Positions 1 to 8,758 of a stretch of DNA of 46,559 nucleotides are shown here, in pieces. The stretch covers positions 1 through 46,559 of the forward strand of contig NZ_JASFDV010000058.1 in assembly GCF_030766825.1 (NCBI RefSeq), written 5' to 3'. The position numbers were made by a program, and so were the translations under genes. Position 1 is the stretch's first letter, and each line of letters begins with the position of its first letter. Source of the DNA: Nocardiopsis sp. CC223A (GTDB taxonomy: Bacteria; Actinomycetota; Actinomycetes; Streptosporangiales; Streptosporangiaceae). Below the pieces are notes generated by a model. The model was not told the DNA's origin. It saw only the letters and a program-made list of their open reading frames with translations, and made no database searches.

Positions 1-1
1 A

Positions 2-775
2 CCCGGGCCCGACCCGGCCTCCAACAGCGGCCCCCTGAGCGGTCCGCACCCGGGTATGGGCGGCCCGAGCGGCCCGTACACCCCGGCGCGGCCGTTCCCA
101 CCTCAGGGTCCGACACCCCAAGGCGCGCCCTACGGCCCCTCACAGCCGCAGCCCTACGGGGCGCCCACCGCGCCCTACAACCCATACAGCGCTCCGGGCG
201 CACCGCAGCGGAAGCAGGGCATGTCCACCGGCGCCAAGGTCGGCATCGGCGTGGGCGGGGGCATCCTGGGCCTGATGGTGATCATGGTGGTGGCCGTCGT
301 ACTCATCGCGATGTCCGCTGGCGATGAGGGCGGCGGCACCTCGTCCGCCTCCCCCACGGCCTCCCAGACCACCTATCCGGACGCTCCCACCGACACCCCC
401 ACCGACGCCCCCACCGAGGCTCTGGCCGAGCCTCCGGCCGAGGGCGGGGTCACCGTGACGGCGACCCACGCGGGCACCGTGAACGGCACCCTCGACCCCG
501 CCGAGACCTACACCGCGCTCGACGTGACGTTCGTGAACGACTCGGGCGAGCCGTTCTCGGTCAACCCGCTGTACTTCACCTTCATCCTGGACGACGGCAC
601 CGAGGTCGTCGACTGGGAGCTCTTCGCCGACATCACCCAGTTCGAGGCGGCCGATCTGGCCCCGGGCGAGCAGGTCAGCGGCCAGGTCGCCATCGCGGGC
701 GAGGTGACCGTGGCCGAGGTGCACTACGACCCCTCCTTCGGCATGGAGGAGCCGATCGTGGTGCCCGTCCAGTAG
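2..775 (+). CDS. Pro-rich single-pass membrane protein with extracellular DUF4352-like domain (5' partial)
   Basis: The reading frame is open to the window edge and already Pro/Gly-rich before the first ATG (position 56), so the true start probably lies upstream. Counted from that ATG, residues 1-55 are Pro/Gly/Tyr/Gln-rich and probably cytoplasmic. Residues about 62-86 form one hydrophobic helix. Residues 90-130 are a Thr/Pro/Ala linker. From about 132 to the end is a beta-rich domain resembling DUF4352/TelA-like extracellular domains, with the characteristic stretch 'YTALDVTFVNDSGEPFSV'. Such proteins are usually surface-exposed and of unknown role. A protein of the same architecture begins at the far end of the window. 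No enzyme motif is visible. The family assignment rests on pattern only. Confidence 0.75.
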   Translation, partial: PGPDPASNSGPLSGPHPGMGGPSGPYTPARPFPPQGPTPQGAPYGPSQPQPYGAPTAPYNPYSAPGAPQRKQGMSTGAKVGIGVGGGILGLMVIMVVAVVLIAMSAGDEGGGTSSASPTASQTTYPDAPTDTPTDAPTEALAEPPAEGGVTVTATHAGTVNGTLDPAETYTALDVTFVNDSGEPFSVNPLYFTFILDDGTEVVDWELFADITQFEAADLAPGEQVSGQVAIAGEVTVAEVHYDPSFGMEEPIVVPVQ

Positions 776-802
776 GGGCGGACGACCACGGCAGGCGTCT
801 TC

Positions 803-836
803 GGGCCCCGGTCCGCGCGGTGCGCGGGCGGGGCCC
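803..836. terminator. GC-rich stem-loop between convergent genes
   Basis: The arms GGGCCCCG...CGGGGCCC enclose a second paired segment (CCGCGC/GCGCGG) and sit between two converging genes. There is no clear T-run, as is common in high-GC actinomycetes. It probably acts as a bidirectional terminator. Confidence 0.5.
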
Positions 837-853
837 TTCCCCGTGCCCGGGGT

Positions 854-1309
854 TCACACGCCCAGGGCGGCCAGTGCGGTGACGGCGCCCAGTTCGCGAC
901 AGGCGTCGCGGTCGGCGGCGGCCGGGGCGCCTACGACGGAGACCGGCGGCCGGTGGCGGGCCCAGCCCATGCCCTTGGCGATGCCCTCGACGGCGCGCAC
1001 CGCCCCCGCGGTGTCGTCGTTGCCGTGCACGTACAGGGCGTAGGGCACGGTGCGGCCGGCCGACAGGGCCGGGTAGTAGACGAGGTCGAACCAGTACTTG
1101 AGGGCGCCCGACATGTACCCGATGTTGGCGGGCGTCCCCAGGACCACGGCGTCGGCCGACAGCGCGTCGGCGACCGAGGCCGCCAGTGCCGGGCGGGCGA
1201 CGACCTCCACGTCCTCGATCTCGTCGTCGCGCGCCCCCTCCAGCACCGCCTCCAGCAGTTCCTGGGTGGCCGGGGAGACGGTGTGGTGAACGATGAGCAG
1301 TTGTGCCAT
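854..1309 (-). CDS. Flavodoxin-like / NADPH-dependent FMN reductase family protein
   Basis: A 151-residue single-domain protein with a flavodoxin-like fold. The N-terminal beta strand and phosphate loop read 'MAQLLIVHHTVSPATQELLE', a degenerate form of the FMN-phosphate loop. 'VVLGTPANIGYMSGALKYWFD' around residues 55-75 is the typical second FMN-binding segment of flavodoxin/WrbA-like reductases. It is probably a cytosolic FMN-dependent oxidoreductase or electron carrier; the substrate cannot be told. The ATG at 1307-1309 is the only sensible start. It is divergent from the pyrimidine-catabolism operon and convergent with the preceding membrane protein, so it is probably a separate transcription unit. 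Confidence 0.8.
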   Translation of the reverse strand: MAQLLIVHHTVSPATQELLEAVLEGARDDEIEDVEVVARPALAASVADALSADAVVLGTPANIGYMSGALKYWFDLVYYPALSAGRTVPYALYVHGNDDTAGAVRAVEGIAKGMGWARHRPPVSVVGAPAAADRDACRELGAVTALAALGV

Positions 1310-1642
1310 GCCGTCACCCTAGGGCTTCGCCCGAGGACGCCCCGAGCTGTGGAGGGAAGTATGAAATCCACGCACCGCAAAGCGGTAAAACCTGGATCTT
1401 CCTCCAAATAGTTGCACTCAGAAAAAGGACATCCGCCCCTATTGGGCGTTTTTGCGAAATCGTGCAACACGGAGGAATCCTGTTCGCAAGGATGTCGGAT
1501 ATTGACCCGCCATTCCCCTCTCTCTATGGTGCGATTCTCATAGCGCACCGCCCCGCCGACACCCCGCGTGCCAGCAGGGCATACGCGGACGCACCGACCG
1601 TTCCGGGCCGACCACGACGGCCACGGAGGAACGAGGGGAACC
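1310..1642. promoter_or_regulatory. Divergent intergenic region with inverted repeats upstream of the pyrimidine-catabolism operon
   Basis: This 333-bp gap is AT-richer than its surroundings and must hold the operon promoter. Visible elements are GTTGCAC (1411-1417) with its inverse GTGCAAC (1462-1468); a short stem CGCCC/GGCGG-type hairpin (1434-1448) followed by five T (1449-1453), resembling an attenuator or terminator; and GGTGCG (1528-1533) with inverse CGCACC (1544-1549), the size and spacing expected of an operator for a GntR/TetR-type repressor. No gene is visible in it. The elements are seen directly; their function is inferred. Confidence 0.4.
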
Positions 1643-2485
1643 ATGCCGCACATCGTCCGTGCCGCACTCGTCCAGACAGAGTGGACCGGCGACACCGATT
1701 CCATGCTCGCCGCCCACGAGAAATACGCGCGCGACGCCGCCGCCCAGGGGGCGCGGATCATCGGCTTCCAGGAGGTGTTCAACGCCCCCTACTTCTGCCA
1801 GGTACAGGAGGCCGAGCACTACCGGTGGGCCGAGAGCGTCCCCGACGGCCCCACCGTCACCCGCTTCCAGGCCCTGGCCCGGGAGCTGAACATGGTGATG
1901 GTGCTGCCCGTGTTCGAGATCGAGAAGCCCGGGTTCTACTACAACACCGCCGCCGTCATCGACGCCGACGGCACCTATCTGGGCAAGTACCGCAAGCACC
2001 ACATCCCGCAGGTCAAGGGGTTCTGGGAGAAGTACTACTTCCGCCCCGGCAACCTGGGCTGGCCGGTGTTCGACACCGCGGTCGGCCGGGTGGGCGTCTA
2101 CATCTGCTACGACCGCCACTTCCCGGAGGGCTGGCGGGCGCTCGGGCTGGCCGGGGCACAGCTGGTGTACAACCCGTCGGCGACCAGCCGTGGCCTGTCC
2201 GCGTACCTGTGGCAGCTGGAGCAGCCCGCCTCGGCGGTCGCCAACGAGTACTTCGTCGCCGCCATCAACCGGGTCGGTCGGGAGGAGTACGGCGACAACG
2301 ACTTCTACGGCACCAGCTACTTCGTGGACCCGCGCGGGCAGTTCGTGGGGGACGTCGCCTCCGACACCGCCCCCGAGCTGGTCGTGCGCGACCTCGACTT
2401 CGACCTGATCGACGAGGTCCGCACCCAGTGGGCCTTCTACCGCGACCGCCGCCCGGACGCCTACGGGCCCCTGGCCGAGGGTTAG
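1643..2485 (+). CDS. Nitrilase-superfamily amidohydrolase, probable beta-ureidopropionase
   Basis: A 280-residue carbon-nitrogen hydrolase with the complete Glu-Lys-Cys triad: E44 in 'FQEVFNAPYF', K118 in 'GKYRKHHIP' and C155 in 'VYICYDRHFPEG'. The family cleaves non-peptide C-N bonds. The adjacent dihydropyrimidinase gene argues for N-carbamoyl-beta-alanine/N-carbamoyl-amino-acid hydrolysis, the last step of reductive pyrimidine (or hydantoin) breakdown, in the cytosol. The ATG at 1643 is preferred over an in-frame ATG 25 codons upstream: it has a purine-rich ribosome site (GAGGGG) just before it, and the homologous fold starts there. It is the first gene of an operon, with 9 bp to the next. 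It could also act on another N-carbamoyl substrate such as putrescine. Confidence 0.88.
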   Translation: MPHIVRAALVQTEWTGDTDSMLAAHEKYARDAAAQGARIIGFQEVFNAPYFCQVQEAEHYRWAESVPDGPTVTRFQALARELNMVMVLPVFEIEKPGFYYNTAAVIDADGTYLGKYRKHHIPQVKGFWEKYYFRPGNLGWPVFDTAVGRVGVYICYDRHFPEGWRALGLAGAQLVYNPSATSRGLSAYLWQLEQPASAVANEYFVAAINRVGREEYGDNDFYGTSYFVDPRGQFVGDVASDTAPELVVRDLDFDLIDEVRTQWAFYRDRRPDAYGPLAEG

Positions 2486-2494
2486 GGGACGGCC

Positions 2495-3886
2495 ATGGGA
2501 CGCACCCTCATCACCGGCGGCCTGGTCGTCACCGCCGCCGACGAACTGGAGGCCGACGTCCTCATCGAGGACGGGAAGGTCGCCGCCCTGGCCCTGCCCG
2601 GCACCTGGGCCGGGATGGACGCCGAGGTCATCGACGCCGCCGGGCACTACGTCATCCCGGGCGGGGTGGACGCGCACACCCACATGGAGCTGCCGTTCGG
2701 CGGCACCTTCGCCTCCGACACCTTCGAGACCGGGACCCGGGCGGCCGCCTGGGGCGGCACCACGACCATCATCGACTTCGCGGTGCAGAGCCCGGGGCAG
2801 GCGGTGCGTTCCGGGGTGGACGCCTGGCTGGCCAAGGCCGAGGGCAACTGCGCGATCGACTACGGGTTCCACGCGATCCTGTCCGACGTCAACGAGTCGT
2901 CGCTGAAGGAGATGGACGTGCTCGTGGACGAGGGCATCACCTCGTTCAAGATGTTCATGGCCTACCCGGGCGTGTTCTACAGCGACGACGGGCAGATCCT
3001 GCGGGCCATGCAGCGCGGCGCCGCCAACGGCGCGCTGACCATGATGCACGCCGAGAACGGCATCGCCATCGACGTGCTCGTCGAACAGGCGCTGGCGGCC
3101 GGGAAGACCGACCCCCGCTACCACGGCGAGGTCCGCAAGGCCCTGCTGGAATCGGAGGCCACCCACCGCGCCATCCAGCTGGCCCGGGTGGCCGGGGCGC
3201 CGCTGTACGTGGTGCACGTGTCCGCGGGCGAGGCCGTGGAGGAGCTGGCCCGCGCCCGCGACCTGGGGCTCAACGTGTTCGGCGAGACCTGTCCGCAGTA
3301 CCTGTTCCTCTCCGTGGACGACCTGGCCCGGCCCGACTTCGAGGGCGCCAAGTACGTGTGCTCGACACCGCTGCGGCCGCAGGAGCACCAGGACCTGCTG
3401 TGGCGGGCGCTGCGCACCGACGACCTGTCCGTGGTCTCCACCGACCACTGCCCGTTCTGCTTCAGCGGGCAGAAGGAACTGGGCCGGGGCGACTTCTCCA
3501 AGATCCCCAACGGCCTGCCGGGGGTGGAGAACCGGATGGACCTGCTGCACCAGGCGGTCCTGGACGGCCGCATCGACCGCCGCCGGTGGATCGAGCTGGC
3601 CTGCGCCACCCCGGCCCGCATGTTCGGGCTCTACCCGCGCAAGGGCACCATCGCCCCGGGCGCCGACGCCGACATCGTGGTCTACGACCCGAACGCCGAG
3701 CACGTGATGTCCGCCGAGACGCACCACATGAACGTGGACTACTCCGCGTACGAGGGCAGGCGGGTGACGGGCCGGGCCCGCACCGTGCTCTCCCGCGGCC
3801 GGGTCGTCGTGGACGGCGGCGAGTACCTCGGCGCGGCCGGGCACGGCCGCTACCTGACCCGCGGCACCTGCCAGTACCTGATCTGA
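2495..3886 (+). CDS. hydA: Dihydropyrimidinase / D-hydantoinase
   Basis: A 463-residue cyclic amidohydrolase that opens the ring of dihydrouracil/dihydrothymine (or 5-substituted hydantoins) to N-carbamoyl-beta-amino acids. The bimetal site is complete: H61 and H63 in 'DAHTHMELPFGG', the carbamylated lysine K152 in 'SFKMFMAYPG', H185 in 'MMHAEN', H241 in 'VVHVS' and D317 in 'STDHCPF'. The length is normal for the family. The ATG follows an AGGGGAC site that overlaps the stop region of the preceding hydrolase gene, with only 9 bp between the genes, so the two are co-translated in pathway order (ring opening, then carbamoyl removal). Confidence 0.93.
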   Translation: MGRTLITGGLVVTAADELEADVLIEDGKVAALALPGTWAGMDAEVIDAAGHYVIPGGVDAHTHMELPFGGTFASDTFETGTRAAAWGGTTTIIDFAVQSPGQAVRSGVDAWLAKAEGNCAIDYGFHAILSDVNESSLKEMDVLVDEGITSFKMFMAYPGVFYSDDGQILRAMQRGAANGALTMMHAENGIAIDVLVEQALAAGKTDPRYHGEVRKALLESEATHRAIQLARVAGAPLYVVHVSAGEAVEELARARDLGLNVFGETCPQYLFLSVDDLARPDFEGAKYVCSTPLRPQEHQDLLWRALRTDDLSVVSTDHCPFCFSGQKELGRGDFSKIPNGLPGVENRMDLLHQAVLDGRIDRRRWIELACATPARMFGLYPRKGTIAPGADADIVVYDPNAEHVMSAETHHMNVDYSAYEGRRVTGRARTVLSRGRVVVDGGEYLGAAGHGRYLTRGTCQYLI

Positions 3887-3896
3887 GAGGGAGCAC

Positions 3897-4910
3897 ATGG
3901 ACATCGGACTCGTCCTCCAGACCGATCCGCCCGCCGACCTGCTGGTGGACCGGATGGCACGGGCCGACCGGCTCGGCTTCACCCACGGGTGGACGTTCGA
4001 CTCGGTGGTGCTGTGGCAGGAGCCGTTCGTCATCTACAGCCGCGTCCTGGAACGCACCGAGAACCTCGTGGTGGGCCCGATGGTGACCAACCCGGGCACC
4101 CGCACCTGGGAGGTGACCGCCTCCCTGTTCGCGACCCTGAACGACATGTTCGGCAACCGGACGGTGTGCGGGATCGGCCGCGGCGACTCGGCGATGCGGG
4201 TGGCCGGGCGCAGCCCCGCCACCCTGGCCCGGCTGTCCAGGGCCATGACCGCCATCAAGGACCTGGCCGAGGGCCGGGAGGCGGACGTGGACGGGGCGGC
4301 CATGCGCATCCCGTGGGTGCGCGACGGGTCGCTGCCGGTCTGGATGGGCGCCTACGGGCCCAAGGCCCTGGAGCTGGTGGGGCGGCAGGCCGACGGGTTC
4401 ATCCTCCAGCTGGCCGACCCGTACCTGACGGAATGGATGGTCAAGGCGGTGCGGTCGGCCGCGGCCGACGCGGGCCGCGACCCGGACGACATCACGGTGT
4501 GCGTGGCCGCCCCGGCCTACGTCACCGACGGGTCGGAGCAGGGGCTGGCGCACGCCCGCGAGCAGTGCCGCTGGTTCGGCGGGATGGTGGGCAACCACGT
4601 CGCCGACCTGGTGGCGCGGTACGGGCACACGGGGGCGGTCCCCCAGGAGCTGACCGACTACATCGAGGCCCGGCAGGGCTACGACTACAGCCACCACGGC
4701 CGGGCCGACAACCCCGACACCGAGTTCGTCCCCGACAGCGTGGTGGACCGGTTCTGCCTGCTGGGTCCGGTGAAGGAGCACGTGGCCAAGCTGGAGCGGC
4801 TGCGCGCGGTGGGCGTGGACCAGTTCGCGGTCTACGCGATGCACGACGACGTGGACGGGGTCATCGACGCCTACGGGCGCGACGTGGTCCCCGCCGTATC
4901 CGGGATCTGA
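3897..4910 (+). CDS. LLM-class (luciferase-like) flavin/F420-dependent oxidoreductase, TIGR03842-like
   Basis: A 337-residue TIM-barrel luciferase-like monooxygenase/F420-dependent reductase. Typical segments are the N-terminal 'MDIGLVLQTDPPADLLVDR', 'VVGPMVTNPGTR' (about residues 59-70), 'GIGRGDSA' (about 92-99) and 'LPVWMGAYGPKALELVGRQA' (about 144-163). The best recollected match is the TIGR03842 family, which in actinomycetes is commonly found beside dihydropyrimidinase and a nitrilase-type hydrolase. It starts 10 bp after the dihydropyrimidinase stop, with a GAGGGA ribosome site. It may reduce or oxidise a pyrimidine or related heterocycle; the substrate and the choice of F420 or FMN cannot be decided from sequence. 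Confidence 0.85.
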   Translation: MDIGLVLQTDPPADLLVDRMARADRLGFTHGWTFDSVVLWQEPFVIYSRVLERTENLVVGPMVTNPGTRTWEVTASLFATLNDMFGNRTVCGIGRGDSAMRVAGRSPATLARLSRAMTAIKDLAEGREADVDGAAMRIPWVRDGSLPVWMGAYGPKALELVGRQADGFILQLADPYLTEWMVKAVRSAAADAGRDPDDITVCVAAPAYVTDGSEQGLAHAREQCRWFGGMVGNHVADLVARYGHTGAVPQELTDYIEARQGYDYSHHGRADNPDTEFVPDSVVDRFCLLGPVKEHVAKLERLRAVGVDQFAVYAMHDDVDGVIDAYGRDVVPAVSGI

Positions 4911-4918
4911 TCCGCCCG

Positions 4919-4943
4919 CCCCGGGGTCCGCCGGACCCCGGGG
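4919..4943 (+). terminator. Stem-loop after the hydantoinase operon
   Basis: A perfect 11-bp stem (CCCCGGGGTCC / GGACCCCGGGG) with a 3-nt loop lies 8 bp past the stop codon. There is no T-run. The remaining gap to 5188 holds no gene. Confidence 0.55.
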
Positions 4944-5188
4944 CACGGGATTTCACCGACGGGTGCCCCGCCCGGAACACGCAGGACGTACGGGGCGCGC
5001 ACAATGCCGGAGCGGGTACGGCGGCCACCGCACTCCCCCGGAACATCCACGGTGACGTGCCGGGATGTCCGACGGTCCGCAACGGGTCCGGCGGACCCCA
5101 CGCTCCGCCGCGACCCGCGACCCGCCACCGGTGGGCCCGACGCCGTGCCCACCCCCGATCCCCCGTATCACCGAAGAGCAGGTGACCC

Positions 5189-6808
5189 GTGACCCAAGCC
5201 CCACCCTCCCCGGAACCCAGCGCCGTCACCCACCCCGACGGCCGCGTCTCCCTGGCCGAGGGCGCGTCCATGCCCGAGAGCCCCTACGTCAACGAGGACC
5301 TCCAACCGGTGCCGATGTCCCGGCGCACCTGGGGAACCGGCAGCTTCACCGCCCTGTGGGTGAGCATGTCGGTGAGCATCCCCGCCTGGACCCTGGCCAG
5401 CGGGCTGATCGCCGCGGGCATGGACTGGCGCCAGGCGATGCTCTGCATCCTCCTGGGCAACGTCATCGTGCTGGTGCCGATGGTGCTGACCGGCCACGCC
5501 GGCGCCAAGTACGGCATCCCCTTCCCGGTGTTCGCGCGCGCCTCCTTCGGCCTGCGCGGCGCCAACCTCCCCGCGCTGCTGCGCGGCGCCGTCGCCTGCG
5601 GCTGGTTCGGCATCCAGACCTGGGTGGGCGGACAGGGAGTGTACGTGCTCGCCGGTCGGCTGTTCGGCGAGGGCTGGCTGGACGCCGCCGAGGTCGGCGG
5701 CAACCCGTGGACCCTGTGGCTGTCCTTCGCCGTGTTCTGGGTGGTGCAGGTGGCCATCATCCTGTGGGGCATGGAGGGTGTCCGCAGGGTGCAGGTGTGG
5801 GCGGCCCCGCTGATGATCGTCGGCGGCGCGGCCCTGCTGGTGTGGATGGCCGTGGAGGCGGGCGGCGCGGGCGCCATGCTCGCCGCCGCCCCCGAGGGCC
5901 TCGACTGGAGCCCGGCGTTCTGGGCGCTGTTCTTCCCGTCCCTCATGGGCGTCATCGGCTTCTGGTCCACGCTGACCCTGAACATCAGCGACTTCACCCG
6001 CTTCTCCGGCTCCCAGCGCGCCCAGACGGTGGGCCAGTCCCTGGGCCTGCCCACCACGATGACCCTGTTCTCGCTGCTGGCGGTCATGGTGACGGCGGGC
6101 ACCGCCGTGGTGTACGGCGAGCCGCTGTGGAACCCGATCGACATCGTGGCGCAGATGGGCAGCGGCCTGGGCCTGCTGTTCGCGATCTTCGTGGTGCTGC
6201 TGGCGACGATCTCCACCAACATCGCCGCGAACCTGGTGGGCCCGGCCTACGACCTGGCCAACCTGGCGCCGCGCCTGATCGGCTTCCGCACCGGGGCGAT
6301 CATCACCTGCTTCCTGGGCGTGCTCATCTTCCCGTGGCGGCTGCTGGAGAACGAGAACATCTACATCTTCACCTGGCTGGGCACCGTCGGCGGTGTCCTG
6401 GGCACGGTGGCGGGCATCCTGCTCGCCGACTACTGGGTGGTCCGCCGGACCCGGCTGGACCTGACCGGCCTGTACCGGCGCGGGTCGCAGTACTGGTACG
6501 GCGGCGGCTGGAACTGGCGGGCGCTGGCCGCGTTCGGCACCGGCACCCTGTTGGCCGTGGGCGGCTCCCACTCGGGTGTGGACGCGGCCACCGGCGCCCG
6601 GCTGGGCCCGTTCCCCGAGGACGGCCTGATCCCGCTGCTGTCCCCGCTGGCCGACTACGGCTGGGTGGTCGGCCTCATCAGCGCCTTCCTGCTGTACTGG
6701 GTGCTGAACCTGGTGGCACCGGTGCGGATCACGGACGGCGGCACGGCCGGGGCGGCCCCGGCCGCCGCCGGACCCGGTCAGGGCGAGCCGGAGAAGACCG
6801 GCGCCTGA
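5189..6808 (+). CDS. NCS1-family nucleobase/allantoin/hydantoin permease
   Basis: A 539-residue integral membrane protein with about 12 hydrophobic segments. The signature region 'LQPVPMSRRTWGTGSFTALW' near the N-terminus and 'FARASFGLRGANLPALLRGAVACGWFGIQTW' (about residues 112-142) are characteristic of nucleobase-cation-symport-1 transporters for uracil, cytosine, allantoin and hydantoins. It presumably imports the substrate of the preceding catabolic enzymes. The start chosen is the GTG at 5189, preceded by an AGCAGG-like site. Residues 1-40 are hydrophilic and cytoplasmic, and the C-terminal 35 residues are Gly/Ala/Pro-rich. It is separated from the operon by 278 bp and a stem-loop, so it is possibly transcribed separately. 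Confidence 0.9.
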   Translation: MTQAPPSPEPSAVTHPDGRVSLAEGASMPESPYVNEDLQPVPMSRRTWGTGSFTALWVSMSVSIPAWTLASGLIAAGMDWRQAMLCILLGNVIVLVPMVLTGHAGAKYGIPFPVFARASFGLRGANLPALLRGAVACGWFGIQTWVGGQGVYVLAGRLFGEGWLDAAEVGGNPWTLWLSFAVFWVVQVAIILWGMEGVRRVQVWAAPLMIVGGAALLVWMAVEAGGAGAMLAAAPEGLDWSPAFWALFFPSLMGVIGFWSTLTLNISDFTRFSGSQRAQTVGQSLGLPTTMTLFSLLAVMVTAGTAVVYGEPLWNPIDIVAQMGSGLGLLFAIFVVLLATISTNIAANLVGPAYDLANLAPRLIGFRTGAIITCFLGVLIFPWRLLENENIYIFTWLGTVGGVLGTVAGILLADYWVVRRTRLDLTGLYRRGSQYWYGGGWNWRALAAFGTGTLLAVGGSHSGVDAATGARLGPFPEDGLIPLLSPLADYGWVVGLISAFLLYWVLNLVAPVRITDGGTAGAAPAAAGPGQGEPEKTGA

Positions 6809-6839
6809 CCCTCCCGGGGCACCGCCCCGATCCGCTCCC

Positions 6840-6871
6840 GCGGGGGCCGCACCGTCCGGTGCGGCCCCCGC
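6840..6871 (+). terminator. Strong stem-loop after the NCS1 permease gene
   Basis: A perfect 14-bp stem (GCGGGGGCCGCACC and its complement) with a 4-nt loop, 31 bp past the stop. It lacks a T-run, which is usual in this GC range. Confidence 0.7.
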
Positions 6872-7300
6872 GCCGTTCCCCGCCGTCGGGTTCCGTACCG
6901 CCGCCTTTCGCGTCACCGTGACGTGGAGCATGCGTTATCCGGTCGTGACCGGTGTCCGAGCGCGGGTACCGTCGAAAACCAGACCACCCCTGGCGGCATC
7001 TGACCAGGTCAACAGGGTTTCTCCTCGGGCGACACCCGATGGGGGCCACTCGGCGCGGCGAAGACCCCCATCGACGGCGGACAACCCGCCGACCGGGATC
7101 TTCGTCCCATTCACACCGGAACCCGAACAACGGGTTAAGGCGATAGGAACAGCGAACCGATCTACGACGAACGGCGCACGGCGTGCGGCCCCCGACCGGG
7201 GGCCGCCCCGTGCCCCTCGACCTCTCGTGCCCGGAACCCGCACGTTTCCCCCAAGGTCGGGCAGTACATCCCCCAACTCTTCGCGAAGAGGGAGACGACC
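6872..7300 (+). promoter_or_regulatory. Long leader of the first teichoic-acid cassette with three stem-loops
   Basis: No gene is visible in this 429-bp stretch. It contains a 13-bp palindrome CGTCACCGTGACG (6911-6923) and three potential hairpins: CGATGGGGG/CCCCCATCG (7037-7073), AACCCG/CGGGTT with a 5-nt loop (7120-7136) and a 9-bp GC stem GCGGCCCCC/GGGGGCCGC with a 4-nt loop (7185-7206). The last ends 94 nt before the TTG start. A structured leader or attenuator is possible. The structures are seen in sequence; regulation is inferred. Confidence 0.35.
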
Positions 7301-8758
7301 TTGCCTGAGAACAGCACCTTTCCACGGCCCGCGCCCGCCACGAGGACGGTCGCGGTCGTCCTGGCCGGCGGCAGCGGCCAGCGCATCGGCCTGGCGACGC
7401 CCAAGCAGTTGCTGAAGATCGCCGGGAAGACGATCCTGGAGCACACGCTCGACGTCTTCGAGCGGGCTCCGCGCGTGGACGAGGTCATCGTGATGATGAA
7501 CCCCGGCTTCGTGAGCGATGCCGAGGCCATCGTGCGCAAAGCCGGATTCACCAAGGTGACCCGGGTGCTGCCGGGCGGGACCTCCCGCAACGCCACCACC
7601 CAGCTCGCCCTGGACGCCCTGGCCCACCTGCCCGTGGACACCACCAACCTGCTCTTCCACGACGCGGTGCGCCCCCTGCTGTCCCAGCGGGTCATCGACG
7701 ACTGCGTGGACTCCCTGGACCGCTTCACCGCGGTCGACGTGGCGATCCCGTCCTCGGACACCATCATCGAGGTGGACGACGACGTCATCACCGAGGTGCC
7801 CACCCGCTCCCGGCTGCGCCGCGGCCAGACCCCGCAGGGGTTCCGGATGTCCGCCATCCGCGACGCCTACGAGCGCGCCTGGGCCGACCCGGGCTTCGAG
7901 GCCACCGACGACTGCACCGTGGTCCTGCGCTACTCCCCCGGCACCCCGATCCACGTGGTCGCGGGCGAGGAGCAGAACATGAAGGTGACCCAGCCGGTCG
8001 ACATCTTCATCGCCGACAAGCTCTTCCAGCTCTCCTCGTCGGACACCCCCGAGTTCACCGACCAGGACCGCGACCGGCTGCTCGGCGGGCGGACCGTGGT
8101 GGTGTTCGGCGGCAGCCACGGGATCGGTGCCGAGGTCGCCGACCTGGCGGAGAAGCACGGCGCCCGGGTCTTCCGCTACTCGCGCAGCGCCACCCGCACC
8201 GACGTGGCCGACCCCGCCCAGGTCGCCGCCGCCCTGGAGCAGGCGCACTCCGCGACGGGCCGCGTCGACCACGTGGTCAACACCGCCGGGGTGCTGCGCA
8301 TCGGGCGGCTGGACGCCACCGCCCCGGAGGCGATCGAGGAGGCGCTGCGGGTCAACTACCTGGCCCCGGTGCACATCGCCCGCGCCGCCTTCCCGTACCT
8401 GGCCCAGACCGAGGGGCAGCTGCTCCTGTACACGTCCAGCTCCTACACCCGGGGCCGGGCCGAGTACAGCCTGTACTCCTCCACCAAGGCCGCCACGGTC
8501 AACCTGACCCAGGCCCTGGCGGACGAGTGGTCCGAGGACGGCGTGCGCATCAACTGCATCAACCCCGAACGCACCCGCACCCCGATGCGGGTGAAGGCCT
8601 TCGGCGAGGAGCCCGCCGGGACCCTGCTCAGCGCCGAGAAGGTGGCCCGTACCTCCCTGGACGTGCTGCTGTCCGACCTCACCGGCCACGTCGTCGACGT
8701 CCGCCGCGAGGACCCGGTGGCCGCCGCGCGGACACGCGGGACGGGGGAGGCGAAGTGA
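7301..8758 (+). CDS. Bifunctional ribulose-5-phosphate reductase / CDP-ribitol pyrophosphorylase (copy 1)
   Basis: A 485-residue two-domain enzyme. Residues about 14-235 form an IspD/TarI-type cytidylyltransferase: 'VVLAGGSGQRIGLATPKQL' is the CTP-binding loop and 'FHDAVRPLLS' the second motif. Residues about 262-475 form a short-chain dehydrogenase with the NADP loop 'VVFGGSHGIG' (from about 268) and the active-site pair Y392/K396 in 'YSLYSSTKAA'. The same order is known from the Haemophilus influenzae Acs1/Bcs1 CDP-ribitol synthase, so the likely product is CDP-ribitol for ribitol-phosphate teichoic acid. The start is TTG at 7301 with an AAGAGGGAG site 8 nt upstream. Its stop overlaps the GTG of the polymerase gene (GTGA). 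A near-identical second copy starts at 11080. Confidence 0.88.
   Translation: MPENSTFPRPAPATRTVAVVLAGGSGQRIGLATPKQLLKIAGKTILEHTLDVFERAPRVDEVIVMMNPGFVSDAEAIVRKAGFTKVTRVLPGGTSRNATTQLALDALAHLPVDTTNLLFHDAVRPLLSQRVIDDCVDSLDRFTAVDVAIPSSDTIIEVDDDVITEVPTRSRLRRGQTPQGFRMSAIRDAYERAWADPGFEATDDCTVVLRYSPGTPIHVVAGEEQNMKVTQPVDIFIADKLFQLSSSDTPEFTDQDRDRLLGGRTVVVFGGSHGIGAEVADLAEKHGARVFRYSRSATRTDVADPAQVAAALEQAHSATGRVDHVVNTAGVLRIGRLDATAPEAIEEALRVNYLAPVHIARAAFPYLAQTEGQLLLYTSSSYTRGRAEYSLYSSTKAATVNLTQALADEWSEDGVRINCINPERTRTPMRVKAFGEEPAGTLLSAEKVARTSLDVLLSDLTGHVVDVRREDPVAAARTRGTGEAK

Noticed and set aside
1538..4033. Long antisense frame across the nitrilase and dihydropyrimidinase genes
   Set aside because: Mirrors the third-position GC of the sense genes; the sense proteins have complete catalytic sites.
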